DNA of 64,000 bases from Candolleomyces eurysporus (Eukaryota > Basidiomycota > Agaricomycetes > Agaricales > Psathyrellaceae), in NCBI GenBank assembly GCA_027579435.1, contig JANBPK010000737.1, positions 124,001 to 188,000 on the forward strand, in the 5' to 3' direction. The position numbers and the translations under genes are program-made. Below the pieces are notes generated by a model that saw nothing but the letters and a program-made list of their open reading frames with translations, ran no database searches and was not told the DNA's origin. Below, piece after piece: positions 1 through 11,574 of this stretch (position 1 is its first letter; the number at the start of each line of letters is the position of its first letter).

Positions 1-70
1 GGAGTACCAATGAATTTCAGTTCATTCTGCAACGAGGATGACATACAAGAGCCTCCTTCAAGCCTTGTCC

Positions 71-417
71 TCACCCCGAGATCCCAGCTTCGTGAGCTAG
101 AGGGCTCAACGTCAGTGAGCTCTCATGCCTTGGGGATTCTGCCAAATTCTCCCTCGAGGCGTCCATGGCAACATCGAGGCATAAAAGCAGAGCCAGGAAG
201 GCAGATGAAAGGTACTTCTGTTTGAAATTATGCATTTGGCGTGTCCCTGAAGTCTGTTGCAGGTAGAGCACACCAGATGGATGATCGCGCCAGTGCTTGT
301 CAGAACCTCCCATTCTCGAGCCTGAACGATGGAGGGTTCTCCCATGTCCTGGAATCCATCCGGTCTAACCACTCCAAGACGCTTTATGTGTTTCAGCCAA
401 TCCTCAAACCCCGCCAT
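71..417 (-). CDS. Doubtful small hypothetical gene (two exons)
   Basis: I do not recognise this protein. Read on the minus strand from an ATG at 417, an open frame begins MAGFEDWLKHIKRLGVV and runs to about 307. Joining it across a 53-nt interval (GTTCTG to CAACAG) keeps the frame open to a TGA at 71, giving about 97 residues. A hydrophobic stretch (SSAFLALLLCLDVAM) lies in the second half. The donor is not a good consensus, so the join is weak, and the true gene may begin upstream on the minus strand. It is divergent from the F-box gene that starts at 586. Confidence 0.25.
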
Positions 418-585
418 ATGAGAGCCCGTACGTGGGGGCTAATGCCTGTCNAACTGCATCCTGGACTCGGGTACTAATATCTCTCCAACTCAGGCAACCA
501 CCTTCGTGGGTTCGTACTGAGGAGACTGAGGCTGAGAGTGAAAAATCAGTTCTCTGGAACTGTTCAACCCGCGTTTTTCACCGCG

Positions 586-3107
586 ATGTTGAGCTTACCT
601 TCCGACCTCTGCTTCGAGGTGCGTATCGTACAGGCGCTGGTCGGCTCATCTAACCTTCGGTAATAACCCTCAGATATTTGCCCACTTACACCCGCTGGAT
701 TTATACCACCTCTGTTTGGCTACTAAAACTACGCGCCTTCTTCTGTTGAGCCCAGCCGCTGCTCATGTTTGGGAGCAAAGCTTCGCAGAACACCAGGAAG
801 AGATACCAAATTGTCCACCAGGTGTTTCTGCGCTTAAATGGCTATCTTTCCTTTTCGGACCTATCATTTGTGAGGTACGTTCTCAGTCGGCATGTTCAGG
901 TCACACGACGTTCTCATAGATCGATCCTACACAGTGTTGTGGAAGCCGATGGGCAAATCTCCACTTTGGCATCCTCCAGAAGTTGTGTGAGAGCTGTAGT
1001 GTAAGGAGATGTGCACTCTTCCAAATAAGTCGGTTACTGATATAGGTGCTTGTATTTGCAGCGCAAGATATTGCTCAGCGAACACTTCGCCTTCGAGCTA
1101 TGCGACGCGCACGAACATCCCATCGACTATGATACCGTTCTTTCACTGTGCGTGGAATCTTACTCTAGCTGTACGTTCAAGTTCCCCGATTGCACGTTCT
1201 TGGCTCGGTGCTTACCGTGCGCTGCGACATCCAAGGTGTTTATTTCAGGCCAATAGAGCTTCCACCGACTCCTGGTGTATTCTTGCTGAGCGATGTACTC
1301 GACGCTATCCATTTCATATGCTCTGAATGCAACGACCAGCATCAGTTCATAAGCCTCGAAGATTATACAGTGACGATGTCCAAAAGGATCTCGGAGATGG
1401 AGGCCAAGAATGACGTAAAGGATTATCCTCTAGCAATCTTTGTTGAGACTAACTCGTCTCATGTCAGCATGCGATAGAATGTCAGGGTTGGGTGGAGGAA
1501 GTTTTCCAAGAGATTAAAGCGTTTGAGATGGACTGGTATCCCAAAAGGTGAACTAGCGTCGCTTACCATTGCCCCTGATGCTGGTGTCTCACTCTAGACG
1601 TCTAGATACACCAAACCCCTCCTCAAGAAGGGCTTCGAGTTAGTTGACTTACAAGGGCCAGAATTTAACTGTCGTTTTGAACCGATTGCAATGCGAGGTC
1701 TTTCAACAAGATACGGTGAGTCAGCAATATCCCCTGTTCTCGTTCTGTGACCCGCCATGACACCCGCGCTAGACTTTCGTGATCATCTCAGGATGCTTGA
1801 GCGCGGCGCATACTGGTCCAGATTCCACAGATTCGCAGACGAACGTCAAGCACTTTTCAAATCTACATACGAGCTCTACAAGCGCGGTCTTTCCCACCGT
1901 GAATGGATGCAATGTCCCGAGGATTCCGTGGTGCGAGTCTTGCCCGAATTTAAGGAATTCTTTCAAGACCTCGGGAATCCTCGCAGGCCTGACGATGGTT
2001 TCACCCCGACAATCCTCATGGAGAGGCTACCCTCTGCGCTGGAAAGTTGGCGCAAGAGCCTACGGGAGCATCTCTTACAACAACTTTCGGGTTTGCCTTC
2101 GCCAAAGACAGAGTCGCTGTCGCTTCCGGATGATGTTCTTAACCTGGCTGTTTCTGTCTTCACTTGTTTTAGCTGCAATCTTGGTGGGAGTGGTGCTTCG
2201 TTCTGCGGCTGGGACGCCGCCTTTAACCATGCATGCGCTCCCAGCCAGATTCGGCCCGTGGAAAACCACTATATGAAAACGAGTACCAGAGGCCGTGATG
2301 CTGTCCTTGCAGTTTTGCACCGCTTGAACCTGGACCCCTGTACGACCACTGCGCAGGATTTAGACAAGCTGAATGCGCGATTTTTCTGTGCCATTGATCG
2401 ACCAAAAGTGCTACCAGGTAACACCCCAGGTCGAGTCCCCATGACGTGGAGAGAATGCGTGAGCCTTTCCTTTCCCCTGCGGAGGTTAAAGTTCAAGACT
2501 GAAACACTATTGGACAGGTCACCCATGTAACACAGAGGGAGGAACACGATACCTCCCATTCCTACCCCGAGTGGCACGTAATGACAGAGACCGCAATCAA
2601 AATTCAGCATATTTTAGAACCACCATGGCCACGGCTCGATGATACGGTGTGGGGCTGTACACATTGTGGGGAACATTCAACGACCGCGGTTACCTACTTT
2701 GGAGCTCAACAGCACACGTTAGAACAGTAAGCGCATTCTTCACGCTTCAACCCGCGGAATGCTGATGTGCATTGTCTGATTGCCAGACACTCGATTCTGC
2801 ATCCCGAACGTGACCGCGATATTATCCATTTGGCTAATCGCGTGGCGAAGGATCGAGAGCTGGTGCCTTACCCATTAAACCTTGGACCTTTCGTCTGCCT
2901 GATTTGTCTCGAACGTTCAGAGATCGCTGTGTTCAGCGTACTTAAGCAAGTGCTACGACATTTACAGAAGCAGTGAGTATTTTCTGTTCTGCTATTTTCC
3001 GAGAGCTTTTCAATTAAATCAAGTGAAATAGGCATGGCATTTCGAAACCAATTGAAGGAAAAGGATGGGACTGGGTTAAGCCATATCACGCGGATGGTTG
3101 TGACTGA
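586..3107 (+). CDS. F-box protein with C-terminal zinc-finger-like cysteines, 11 exons
   Basis: Probable substrate receptor of an SCF ubiquitin ligase, by F-box homology; no target is predictable. Eleven exons join in phase: 586-618, 674-874, 920-1000, 1062-1170, 1236-1414, 1468-1547, 1606-1715, 1773-2458, 2518-2726, 2787-2972 and 3032-3107, giving 649 residues. The F-box is at the very N-terminus (MLSLPSDLCFEIFAHLHPLD). A cysteine module follows around residues 75-105, ending KLCESC. The C-terminal third has the WGCTHCG and FVCLICLERSE motifs with downstream histidines, then a conserved GWDW tail. Large Agaricomycete families share this layout and the MTWREC motif, here spliced at 2458/2518. 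ATG 586 starts immediately before the F-box; upstream sequence is open back to 478 but lacks an ATG, so a further 5' exon is possible. No frame break remains once the 45-65-nt introns are removed. Confidence 0.8.
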
Positions 3108-4221
3108 TACTGGTATGGCACATGCAACGCACTTCCCCAAACACGGCGTTTCTGTACCTTATGTCTCCACTACATCGCAATTGCAAGGTCGTTTTCCATT
3201 TCGAACCAACGATACTCGCTCACGATCGTGAACATAGCTACCGTCAACGATGGCATCTCAATCATAGGTGCTATTTTCTCCTCTTCAGCCCTCTGGATCA
3301 TGGCACCGCAGACGCATTGCCACTTTACCGACAAGACTTTAGTACAGCAGTTGCACTCCTCCACTTCCCATGGCAGGCTCCGAGTCAAGCTGTTAGAGCT
3401 TACGAACCGTCGTATTTTAACTATTAGAGGACGTTGACCTCATCCTCACATCCGATTCGGATGCCCAACGTCAGCGATGACTCCTGCTTTCCTCGTTGGC
3501 TTACTGAGGCGATGACCGTAATGACCTTCGAGGCTCTTTGTTCCTCGAAGTCGAAGACATGTACACGCATCCAAGAGTTCGATCTTTCACACATGTTCCT
3601 TTCTGACCGTTGTTCGGTAATGTCACCGAACTTCCCATCTACCATATCCCCTACGCGCAGATATCAGTTACAGTTCGGATCGAGATAGTGCACAGTGCTG
3701 GTAGACTGATTTAGCATCTCGACTCTACTGAACTTTGATTAATGCGTCTACAGGTATCTTACATCCGAATAACGACCTTCGTGAGCTCCTGATCTACTGC
3801 ATGGAATAGAAACATACTTCGACTATCAGCCAATTCATGAGCTAGGCGGCTAAAAGCTTGCAGGGTCAGCGTTGGAAGGGAACCTTTCCTGTTCCGTCCT
3901 TGACGGGGCACGAGTGGTGCGTCGTGCAGAAGTCCCGGGAGTGTCTCATACCCATTTGTTAAAAATGCCTTCTAAACTGCTGTTTCTGTCCAGGCAGGTT
4001 GCTCTCGTGGCCTTTCTGAACAACGTGTTATTATCGGCAACTCCCTCCTTCTTTGGATTAGAACCTTTAGCACTGGTTGGTGCAAGACTCACTCGCTTCG
4101 ATCTTGTTGGTTGATTTGGAGCCAGTGAGCAGGGCGTCCTGAGATCCCAAGTAACTGATACTTAAGTGGGGTCGCTTCTCCTTGTGTTGCCTGGTGGTTC
4201 CATCCCCCTGCTTTCTCAGCT
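3108..4221. other. Intergenic, no gene supported
   Basis: 1.1 kb between the F-box gene and the first DUF6533 gene. Short open frames occur (for example 3122-3427 and 3434-3688 on plus) but show no recognisable domain and no convincing splice joins. A fragment around 3610-3690 reads VTELPIYHIPYAQISVTV in one frame and could be a relic exon; I could not extend it. The last 100-200 bases should hold the promoter of the gene at 4222. Confidence 0.4.
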
Positions 4222-5824
4222 ATGCCGTCCCCATTTGAAGATCTGCGGGCTATCGAGCTGACGTTGAATCGATTGGCGATAATCAAGGTGCGTCTCAGTC
4301 ACATATCCGAGTCTGAGCATGCTATCCTGACTGTCTTCAGTATCTCAATGGTATTTACTATCCATGATACACAGCTCGATGAATATGGTGACCTCTCCCC
4401 GTCAGGCATGGCCTTCGTGTACTTTGTACTGGAATACTTCCATACATTGGAGTTGGAGGTGGGGCAGCTTGATATTTCTCTGGCTCGCGCCCCTAGGCCT
4501 GTCACTGATGGTAGTGTACTCGCAGGTTGCGTATGTGTGGGGGGATAAGCTGACCACTGTCAATGTCCTATTCCTCGTGACACGGTACCTCGGTTTTTTT
4601 GCTAACGGTTTGCTGATGTGGTTTTGTGAGTAATTGAATCATTTATTTTGTTACCTCTAACCCCATCTTCATTCTATAGTTGGACCTAGTCCGAGCAGTG
4701 GAGCTGAGGTTTGCATTTGCGAGTTTGACCCCTGGACTCATTTAGTCGACTGAGGCTTGTGAGCAGATTTGCAGGAAACTATATTGGGTGACTATATGTG
4801 AGTTCTTCGAACCCTCATCGTCATTCCGCCGTTTTTAGTTGCACCCGCCATAGTTGCCATTGCAGTCACCCTTACCGCCGCAGATGCCATCGTATGTCTG
4901 CGGATTCATGCATTGTCAAGTCGAAGCAGAATGATGACCATCATATTGTCCATCCATTTCATGGTGCGTAGACGATGCTCATGGTCTCTGCATATATTGA
5001 TATCTTCATCTGGGTTATTCAGGCGGTCTCTGTAGGTTTTTTCTCTCTTTTGGGACTCGACCTCAAGGTGACCACCTGTATGTCTTCCTTGCCTCGTATT
5101 GAAAGAAGTATTATAACGCTGTTCTCGTAGTGGCCGAATCGCCTTTCCCATCTCACCTTACATGTTTCGTCGCCAGCCGAGATCACATTCGGGGGATCTT
5201 ACTGGTCGCGCTGATTCTATACAACACACTTTGTGCGTGCCTTTTCTAGATACTCTGTGATTATGATTGAACTCCCGGCTTTCCTCAGTTGCCTGTGTAC
5301 TGAGTTTCTGGCTCACATTCCAGAACTACTGGCCTTCAAAAAATCCAATCCTCAAAGTCTTCTACCTTAATGGAACATTCCATTTTGCCATGATGTCAGG
5401 TAAGGCTTACTCAACGCATTCTGTGTGACGCGCTGATCGTCTCCGCCTCTCTAAATCTCAAATAGCTGTGTCATCGGCGCATATAGTCCTGGTCACCGCT
5501 GCGCCAGTGGAGTTTCAGTTACTTCTGGCAGGGTGAACTATTTCCATTTTTCCCCATCATACTACTGGTTAACATGTTTAAAATTTCTTCATCTACAGAG
5601 TTCATCAAGCGGTGCACACGACCTTCTCTGCCAGAGTTCTCCTTTGTATGAGGGAAGCAGCAGGACGAGACTACGTTCCACCGACGGACTTGGTGCCGCT
5701 AGACCTCACCTATTCATCGACGACTCAGACAACACCTCCAGATGACCTCTCAAGTGTGGTGCACGTCCATTCCATCATGGACTCGGTCGGCCAGACGTCG
5801 CATAGTACTGATCCTAATGTTTGA
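4222..5824 (+). CDS. DUF6533 multi-spanning membrane protein (copy A)
   Basis: Member of the fungal DUF6533 family, integral membrane proteins of unknown function. Twelve exons join in phase: 4222-4287, 4341-4350 (10 nt), 4406-4458, 4526-4625, 4680-4708, 4767-4797, 4839-4963, 5023-5077, 5131-5232, 5289-5399, 5466-5532 and 5599-5824, giving 324 residues. The DUF6533 signature near residues 27-60 reads EYFHTLELEVAYVWGDKL and continues into the FLVTRYL motif. Hydrophobic helices follow, including VAIAVTLTAADAIVCLRIHAL and VLSFWLTF. The hydrophilic C-terminal tail is rich in Ser, Thr and Pro. The intron pattern is the same as in the inverted paralog at 47.2-48.9 kb, which supports even the 10-nt exon. 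First and last codons are confident; function is unknown. Confidence 0.85.
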
Positions 5825-6645
5825 ACAAGAAATTTTCGCAGCTGGAAAAAATTCCGGGGGGTAGGCCTACAGGAATATTAATCAAGACGGAGCGGGAGTT
5901 GCTTGCCGGGTAGTAGAGCTTCGACTTGGGCGAACAGCACCTTAATTATGTACGTACTTACCAAAATGATATTCTAATATGCCTAGGATTGCAGGCATGG
6001 ATGTATCGCCGAGGATTGTGGCCCAAAGAGCTCAAACCTGTGGGAAGTGGCCGCTGCTTCGCACGGCGGTGGTCCGAGGCATTTTGATTTCACCAGTACG
6101 CGAATTACTTTCAGGATTTTGGTATTGGAGGTTAATGAGGGATCGGCCAACATGATCCCAAAAGAGAGCGGGGAACACCGACGGGAAACAGCGGTGCCGT
6201 TGTTGGTCCCTGCACATGCCGCGCATCCATCTTGGCGCCTGGAAACTGCGTGTATGAACCCGAGTCAAAATGCCTCGGAATCAGCAAGTCGGAAAATCTA
6301 CCGACGGTCGCCACATGCAACTCTCGCAGAAACATCGGGCTGAATCTTCATAGACCAAGAGTTTCAGATACCACGACAGTTAGCAAACGTGGTATCATTT
6401 ACCAATTAAAGGTGGTCCGCAGCAGCCTGAGGAAGGGGTCTTGATAATTTGCACTTCAAAGTCAGCCTGTAAGTAACGTTCTTGCCACCCATATGACCAC
6501 ACAACAGCAGTGAGCATGCGCAGACGGTTACCCTGGAGAGTCGGAGTGTATCAAAATCTTGACTTTTTGGCCCTGGGGGAAACATAGGTTAAAAGCGCCA
6601 CCCAATTGTTCATCTAACGCGCACACTCTGATAATCCTGGGTGGC
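5825..6645. other. Intergenic, no gene supported
   Basis: About 820 bases between the first DUF6533 gene and a broken DUF6593 copy. Short frames on both strands (for example 6047-6343) match nothing I know and lack splice support. Confidence 0.4.
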
Positions 6646-6987
6646 ATGTCGGACTTGATTTTACTGCCGACCGGCTCCCAGCTTACACTAACCAACCAGA
6701 GCCGCCTCTGGACTTGAGCATTCCGTCAACGACTGGCTAAACACCCGCCTTCTCGTCCAAGGTATCCCATGGTTCGAGTTATCCCATAGTTTAAGTTATC
6801 CACCGTCGGCACGGAAAGACTTGCATTTGTACAAGACGAACCGCCGATCTTTGCGTTGACGGTGCAGCGCGCAGCAGAAGGGTCTCTAGGAGAGATTATC
6901 ACAGGGTTTGTGATTTTGGAACTTTTGGAACATCGATTACGAATGGAGAGAAAGATAACCGGAGGCGATGGAATTGGAGGGGTCTGA
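6646..6987 (+). pseudogene. Broken, internally deleted DUF6593 gene copy
   Basis: A degraded relative of the intact gene at 7489. The start reads MSDLILLPTGSQLTLTN, matching SQLTLIN in the intact protein. The frame then slips twice: PEPPLDL and LNTRLLVQG appear in different frames and match PEPPLEL and LNTRLLVNG. The middle of the protein is missing, and homology resumes at about 6811 with LAFVQDEPPIFALTVQRAAE, matching LAFVKDEPPVFALCVKRSAE. It ends GGVstop at 6987. Several frame changes plus an internal deletion of roughly 80 codons mean no functional product is expected. It lies in tandem, same strand, about 500 bases upstream of the intact copy, so a local duplication followed by decay is the simplest history. 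Confidence 0.8.
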
Positions 6988-7488
6988 GTGGTATACTACA
7001 CTCGAGTCCTACTAGTAGAGCATAGTACCGATTGCTTCAGTGGTGATTGTATCTCAGAAAACGTTCAAAAATCAGAAAGAGGCAGTGTTGACATCCCTGT
7101 AACGTTCTACCGGTACCCATATGGGAGAGCGGAGAAAAGGGCCACAGCCGAGACGAGGCCGCTTGCCTTGGCTGCTAATAGCTCAACCATACAGGAGTGC
7201 TCTGTGAGCAGTTGGTCTCGAGCTCAAGGAATGTGAAGACCGCTGTACTTGGAAACGGAATTGGAGATTGTAACAGGAGATAGCGTCAAACTTGCTTGAA
7301 AGGGGGTACGTTTTGAGTAGAAATGGTTCAATTGCAGCCGCGTACCACATGTGACAAGGCCAAGTGAGAGCCCAAGGCTCGACATTTGACAGCATTGAAC
7401 AGCCTTCCCCAAAAACTACCGCTAGCTAAAGCAATAAAACTCGCTTGAAACGAGAAAGGGAAGTCAGTGTCGACATCTTGCTATTGCC
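6988..7488. promoter_or_regulatory. Intergenic; presumed promoter of the DUF6593 gene
   Basis: 500 bases between the broken and intact DUF6593 copies. No coding signal was found; it should contain the promoter and 5' leader of the gene at 7489. No clear TATA box is visible. Confidence 0.3.
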
Positions 7489-8188
7489 ATGGACTCACAA
7501 CTCACTCTGATCAATCCGGAGCCTCCTCTCGAGTTGGTCCTGGAGAAGTCATCCACCCCTTTGAACACCCGGCTCCTGGTAAACGGAAAGCCGCGGTACA
7601 AAGTATCGACAGTCGACAGAGATGCAAACATCACAGATGTGACCGACCTTCGCACCAACGAGGTCGTCGCTACAATCCATCGACGAAGTTTCTTCTCCGA
7701 CAAGGTCAAGTTTCCCCGTCGGTTTGGAGGGAAATCAGTCAAGAAAGAAGACTGGATGACCGAGATCAAACTGAACACTGGGCGGTAAGTTTTCACAGAA
7801 GCGTCCCTCTAGAGTTCGTCGCTGACGTTGCCCCATAGCGAAGCATGGGTCATCAACAGCGAAAGTGGCAAGTTCCTCTGGAGATGGGACCGCGCCTTGA
7901 GAATGGTGGTGGGTGTTTAACAAGCTTCATGAAATGCACCCTCCTCACCTAGTTCGTTTTCAGTTAACGCCAGAGAATGATACCGACCAGATCCTCGCAT
8001 TTGTCAAAGACGAGCCACCAGTTTTTGCGCTGTGCGTCAAGCGGTCGGCGGAGGGCTCACTGGACGAGATTATTCCTGGATTTATTATCCTGGAGCACCG
8101 TCTGAGGATGGATACCAAGTCACTGAGGGTTGCAGATGGATGGGGTGCGGACGAGAGGTCAACTGCCTGGGGTACTCCTCTTTCATAA
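7489..8188 (+). CDS. DUF6593 domain protein
   Basis: Single-domain DUF6593 protein of unknown function; the family is abundant in Agaricomycetes and predicted soluble. Three exons (7489-7784, 7839-7908, 7964-8188) join in phase to give 196 residues. The N-terminal half carries LLVNGKPRYKVSTVDRDANI and a basic HRRSFFSDKVKF segment; the C-terminal half carries LAFVKDEPPVFALCVK and ends with a charged, Gly-rich tail. Length and the alternation of short beta-strand-like segments fit the family, which resembles tubby-like/LURP-type folds; that fold link is inference. The ATG at 7489 is the first in frame and starts directly at the conserved SQLTL region. A decayed copy lies directly upstream. Confidence 0.8.
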
Positions 8189-8405
8189 ATATCGACATAG
8201 TGGTAGTTGGGCTCAGTGATAGTGCTAGTCGAAATTGTCGTTGATTTATTGGATCGGCGATCGGATCAACCCGGCCNGGTCAAACCTCTTGTCAGCCGAG
8301 TTGGCCGAGTAGCATTCTTGTTCTCCTCCACTGTCCATTCGACCCTCGGATTTCTACTCAAGTCCTCGCTTTAATATACTCTATAGTGCCCTTGTAATCC
8401 GGCAA

Positions 8406-9226
8406 ATGCAAGCCTATAGGCTGCACGGTACCCTCAGCAGCTCGCTAGCTCGCTGGTCCGCTCGAGGTTATGCATCGCAAATACCAAAAGGTCCCAAATC
8501 GACCCCACCAGGGAGGCTTCCAGAGCCTGAAATGTTTGCGGACACGTCGAGGCCACGGCCGTACCACATAAAGCACCCGCCGACACGAGATTTGCCCAGA
8601 ATTAAGGTATGTGTCGCGTTGGCGGGTTGTGACGTCGCCGTAGGCTCACCGGAATACCTCGTAGTCGAAATGGCCAACAGCTTTGGCGACGTTAGCCGTC
8701 GCAGGGACATGCTGGGCATTGTTCATTACCTACGCAACGAACCAAGAGAAAATCTCGAGCTCAGTATTCCGGAGCATCATGAGAAGCCTGAAGGCAGACC
8801 CTCAGCTCCGTGATGTGCTCGGAGACGCGATTCGGCCGCAACCTGAGTGGTGGTTGAATGGGGATCCACGTATTGAAGGAAAGGTGAATCCGGACAGTTT
8901 CAAGTTCTGCTTTCATGTTGCTGATGTTTTCTCAGATAGGTCAGCTGCAGGGCAACATAGATGTCAGTTTCAGAGTCAAGGGATCAAAGGGTAAGCGGAT
9001 GCTCAGCTTGTCGTTTTGTAGCTTTCTGAGTTTCTCTATAGGCACTGGAACGGTTTACTTTACGAGCATACGGAAAGAAAAAGGTGTTCCATTCACAGTT
9101 CGTAAGTGATCGGTGCCGGTTTCATCGCCTCCTGGTGCTAACCTTTCCCATGCAGTACGTTTTAAAGTCATTAGCGATGACGGAACTGTTGTCCACGTCT
9201 CGGATACCCTCTCTATAGAACACTAA
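8406..9226 (+). CDS. COA1: Cytochrome c oxidase assembly factor Coa1 (mitochondrial)
   Basis: Coa1 acts in the inner mitochondrial membrane early in cytochrome oxidase assembly, stabilising newly made Cox1. Five exons (8406-8606, 8665-8883, 8936-8990, 9042-9101, 9156-9226) join in phase to 201 residues. The N-terminus is a typical presequence, Arg/Ser-rich and free of acidic residues (SSSLARWSARGYAS). One transmembrane helix (about residues 72-89, ATLAVAGTCWALFITY) is followed by the Coa1 core: SSSVFRSIMRSLKADPQLRD, then LGDAI, and the hallmark QGNIDVSFRVKGSKGTGTV near residues 145-163. The same core is seen in yeast Coa1; Tim21 shares this fold, so a Tim21-like assignment is the main alternative. 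The soluble domain should face the intermembrane space. Stop at 9226. Confidence 0.85.
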
Positions 9227-11574
9227 AATAATACCAGAATTTTTCACCGCGGCTTCTAGATCTTCTCAAGTGGCATGGAGAGGTAATTGTGGTCATCGTC
9301 TCCAACGGACTTTCGTGCGTGCTATCCGGTTCGGTGACGGGACGCTGAGTTTTTCCCCGACCCGTTCAGCCTATTCCTCCGACTCCGCGCCTCCGTGCTT
9401 CCATTTACTTTCTCAAGCAAAGGCATCTGTCTGAATAGACTTTTCCCCTGGGGCCTATTGTCCAGTCCAACTCGTCTCCCGTCACTGACAGTGCCTGTGC
9501 CTAGGCCATACCTGAAAGTTTCGTACTTTCAGCGGGATTCTGGCGTGACAATTTTCTGATCTCAACTTTTCTCAATTTCAGTTGATGGTGCTTTTCTTTT
9601 CTTGCAAACCTAATANTTTTTTTCAACAGCGTGACAAGTGACAGTTTTCCCCCAGTTTTGGTGCTGGGAATACCAGCAATGAATTGATCAAGCACTCGAC
9701 CAACCGTTGTACCTTACTAGGGAATGACATTCCTTATCTCCACAGCAGCCTTAACGAGACACCATCATTAATTTCGTCTTCTGATTCGCCCATTGTTCGG
9801 ACTCGGGGGTTGGTTTTATCGTTTTGCTGTACAGGCCGCACGCCTCCCGATGCATCTCCGAGTCCTGCTTCAACGCTCTGCGAGTAGGTGGTTCTGCTGG
9901 ATTTTCGGGGGAACTGGGTGGACCGACTCCCACGTACTTATCAGGATTGTCAGGTCCTTGATCGAAGAAAAGAAGATGATTGTGGACAAACAGCGAAGAG
10001 GGATTTGTTAGTAGGAGGCCTGAACGCTGGTTGAACGGCTGATACGATACACATCAATACTATCCAGTCGATGCTTTCAACCTTCCACCCTCCTGCGACG
10101 TCGGACCTCGAGGCGAACGTTTGCAATCACTCAAAACAATTGTATCACCTGTCGACATTTCCTTGTCCTTGTCACAAAGGGTGATTGCGCTGCCGGAATC
10201 GAAGAAGCCTTGTGTTTACTTGTGCTGCAGTCTAGGCGCGGTCCGCTTTGTGCTCGTGTTATCTTTTCCTCAAGTTTCGACACACGTGTAGACATGTACA
10301 GTCTCCGTGACTAATCTTGCAGAGGGTGTGTTACAACACGAGTCAGTTTAAAGTTCTTTCAACCGCAAGGTGCGTGGGTGATGTCTTTCCTTTCCTTTCC
10401 ATGTATTTTCTAGATTCCGTGCTGCCGACATTGTAGAAAGTTTGACGATGTGTAAAGGGCTACAGTCCGCGCATGTTACATAGCGCTATTATGTTATCCC
10501 TGAGCAGCCCGTATTTTCTCAAATTTCCACGTCCGATGACGGAACTTTGACGTACAGAGCAACTAGGACGACACTCATGGGAGGAAGTACGCTTTATCGA
10601 TATCGTACCTCTCATTCACTTTCAATTTCAAATGATGGGCGTCAATCTCGGACCGACAGTGGGTCGTCCAGATAGAAAGGATCTAGTTCATCCTTGAATA
10701 GCGCTCAGTATGCTTTAGGCACAATACTTATTTGCTCTAAGGGGAACTGTATAGCAACACAGTAGAATTATATGCTAAGGCCTGTCGGTTTCAGCCTGTA
10801 AATAAGGTCTTTCCGAGGTTGCTAGACACCCGACGGGAGGTATATGAAATTTCACTCGGAGAGACAGACGGAATGTTACCTGGTGCCGCAGGTCATGATA
10901 GACGCCCATACGGTTGCGTAACGAGCCAGGACTCGTCAGGGGGGTCGGTTGACACGCCTATTTTTACTTGACGGATTGGCCAGTAAAAAGAGCTTCCGCA
11001 TCGAGTACAAGACAGGATGAATTGAAGACTCTCGCCGCGAAGAAACTTCCGAGGGTTGGGAATATAGTGTGGCCGTAGAGAGGACATTGCCCTGAGTCAA
11101 ATGGCGAACGTTCGATCCCGAATGTAGGGCATTCATTACTGTATCTATCACAAAAACAGAATGGAGTCGGTGAAGCATAACTAAACAAATTTCATGCAGT
11201 ACGAATCATGTCGAGAAAAAAGTCCCCAGTATATCATAAACTACTGTTCGCCTTCAAGCCAACCCTTCCCTCTTCAAACAGCCCAAGAAAAGCAAATCAA
11301 TCAAAAGAACGTGTGCCGAATAGCGAAAACTGATTAAATCAAGGCGCTCAGCCGTGGGCTCGTAGGTAGGTTAGCAATGGACAAATGGAATTGTAAGGAA
11401 AAACGAATCAAAAGGGGGATAGGGTAGCTACTAGTATAATATAGTCCGACGTCGACGATGCATGACTGGAGGAATCATGATCGACAGCCCTCATGCACAA
11501 ACACCAAAATGGAAATAAAACTACTACATACTCTTTCTCGCGCACGACGACGGAGAATTACTTCAGCTTCAGCT
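9227..11574. other. Large intergenic region, no gene supported
   Basis: 2.35 kb between the 3' ends of COA1 (plus) and KRE6 (minus), so both flanking 3' UTRs lie here. Frames on either strand are under 80 codons and resemble no family. A GTGAC-rich patch occurs at about 9543-9645. No tRNA or other RNA gene could be folded by eye. It could hide a non-coding RNA or a decayed element. Confidence 0.4.

Noticed and set aside
700..1480. Apparent frameshifts and stops in the F-box gene 5' half
   Set aside because: All disappear when four short GT-AG introns (875-919, 1001-1061, 1171-1235, 1415-1467) are removed; the gene is intact.
11040..11125. Possible tRNA (GTTCGATCCC box-B-like word)
   Set aside because: No paired T-arm or acceptor stem could be formed around it.
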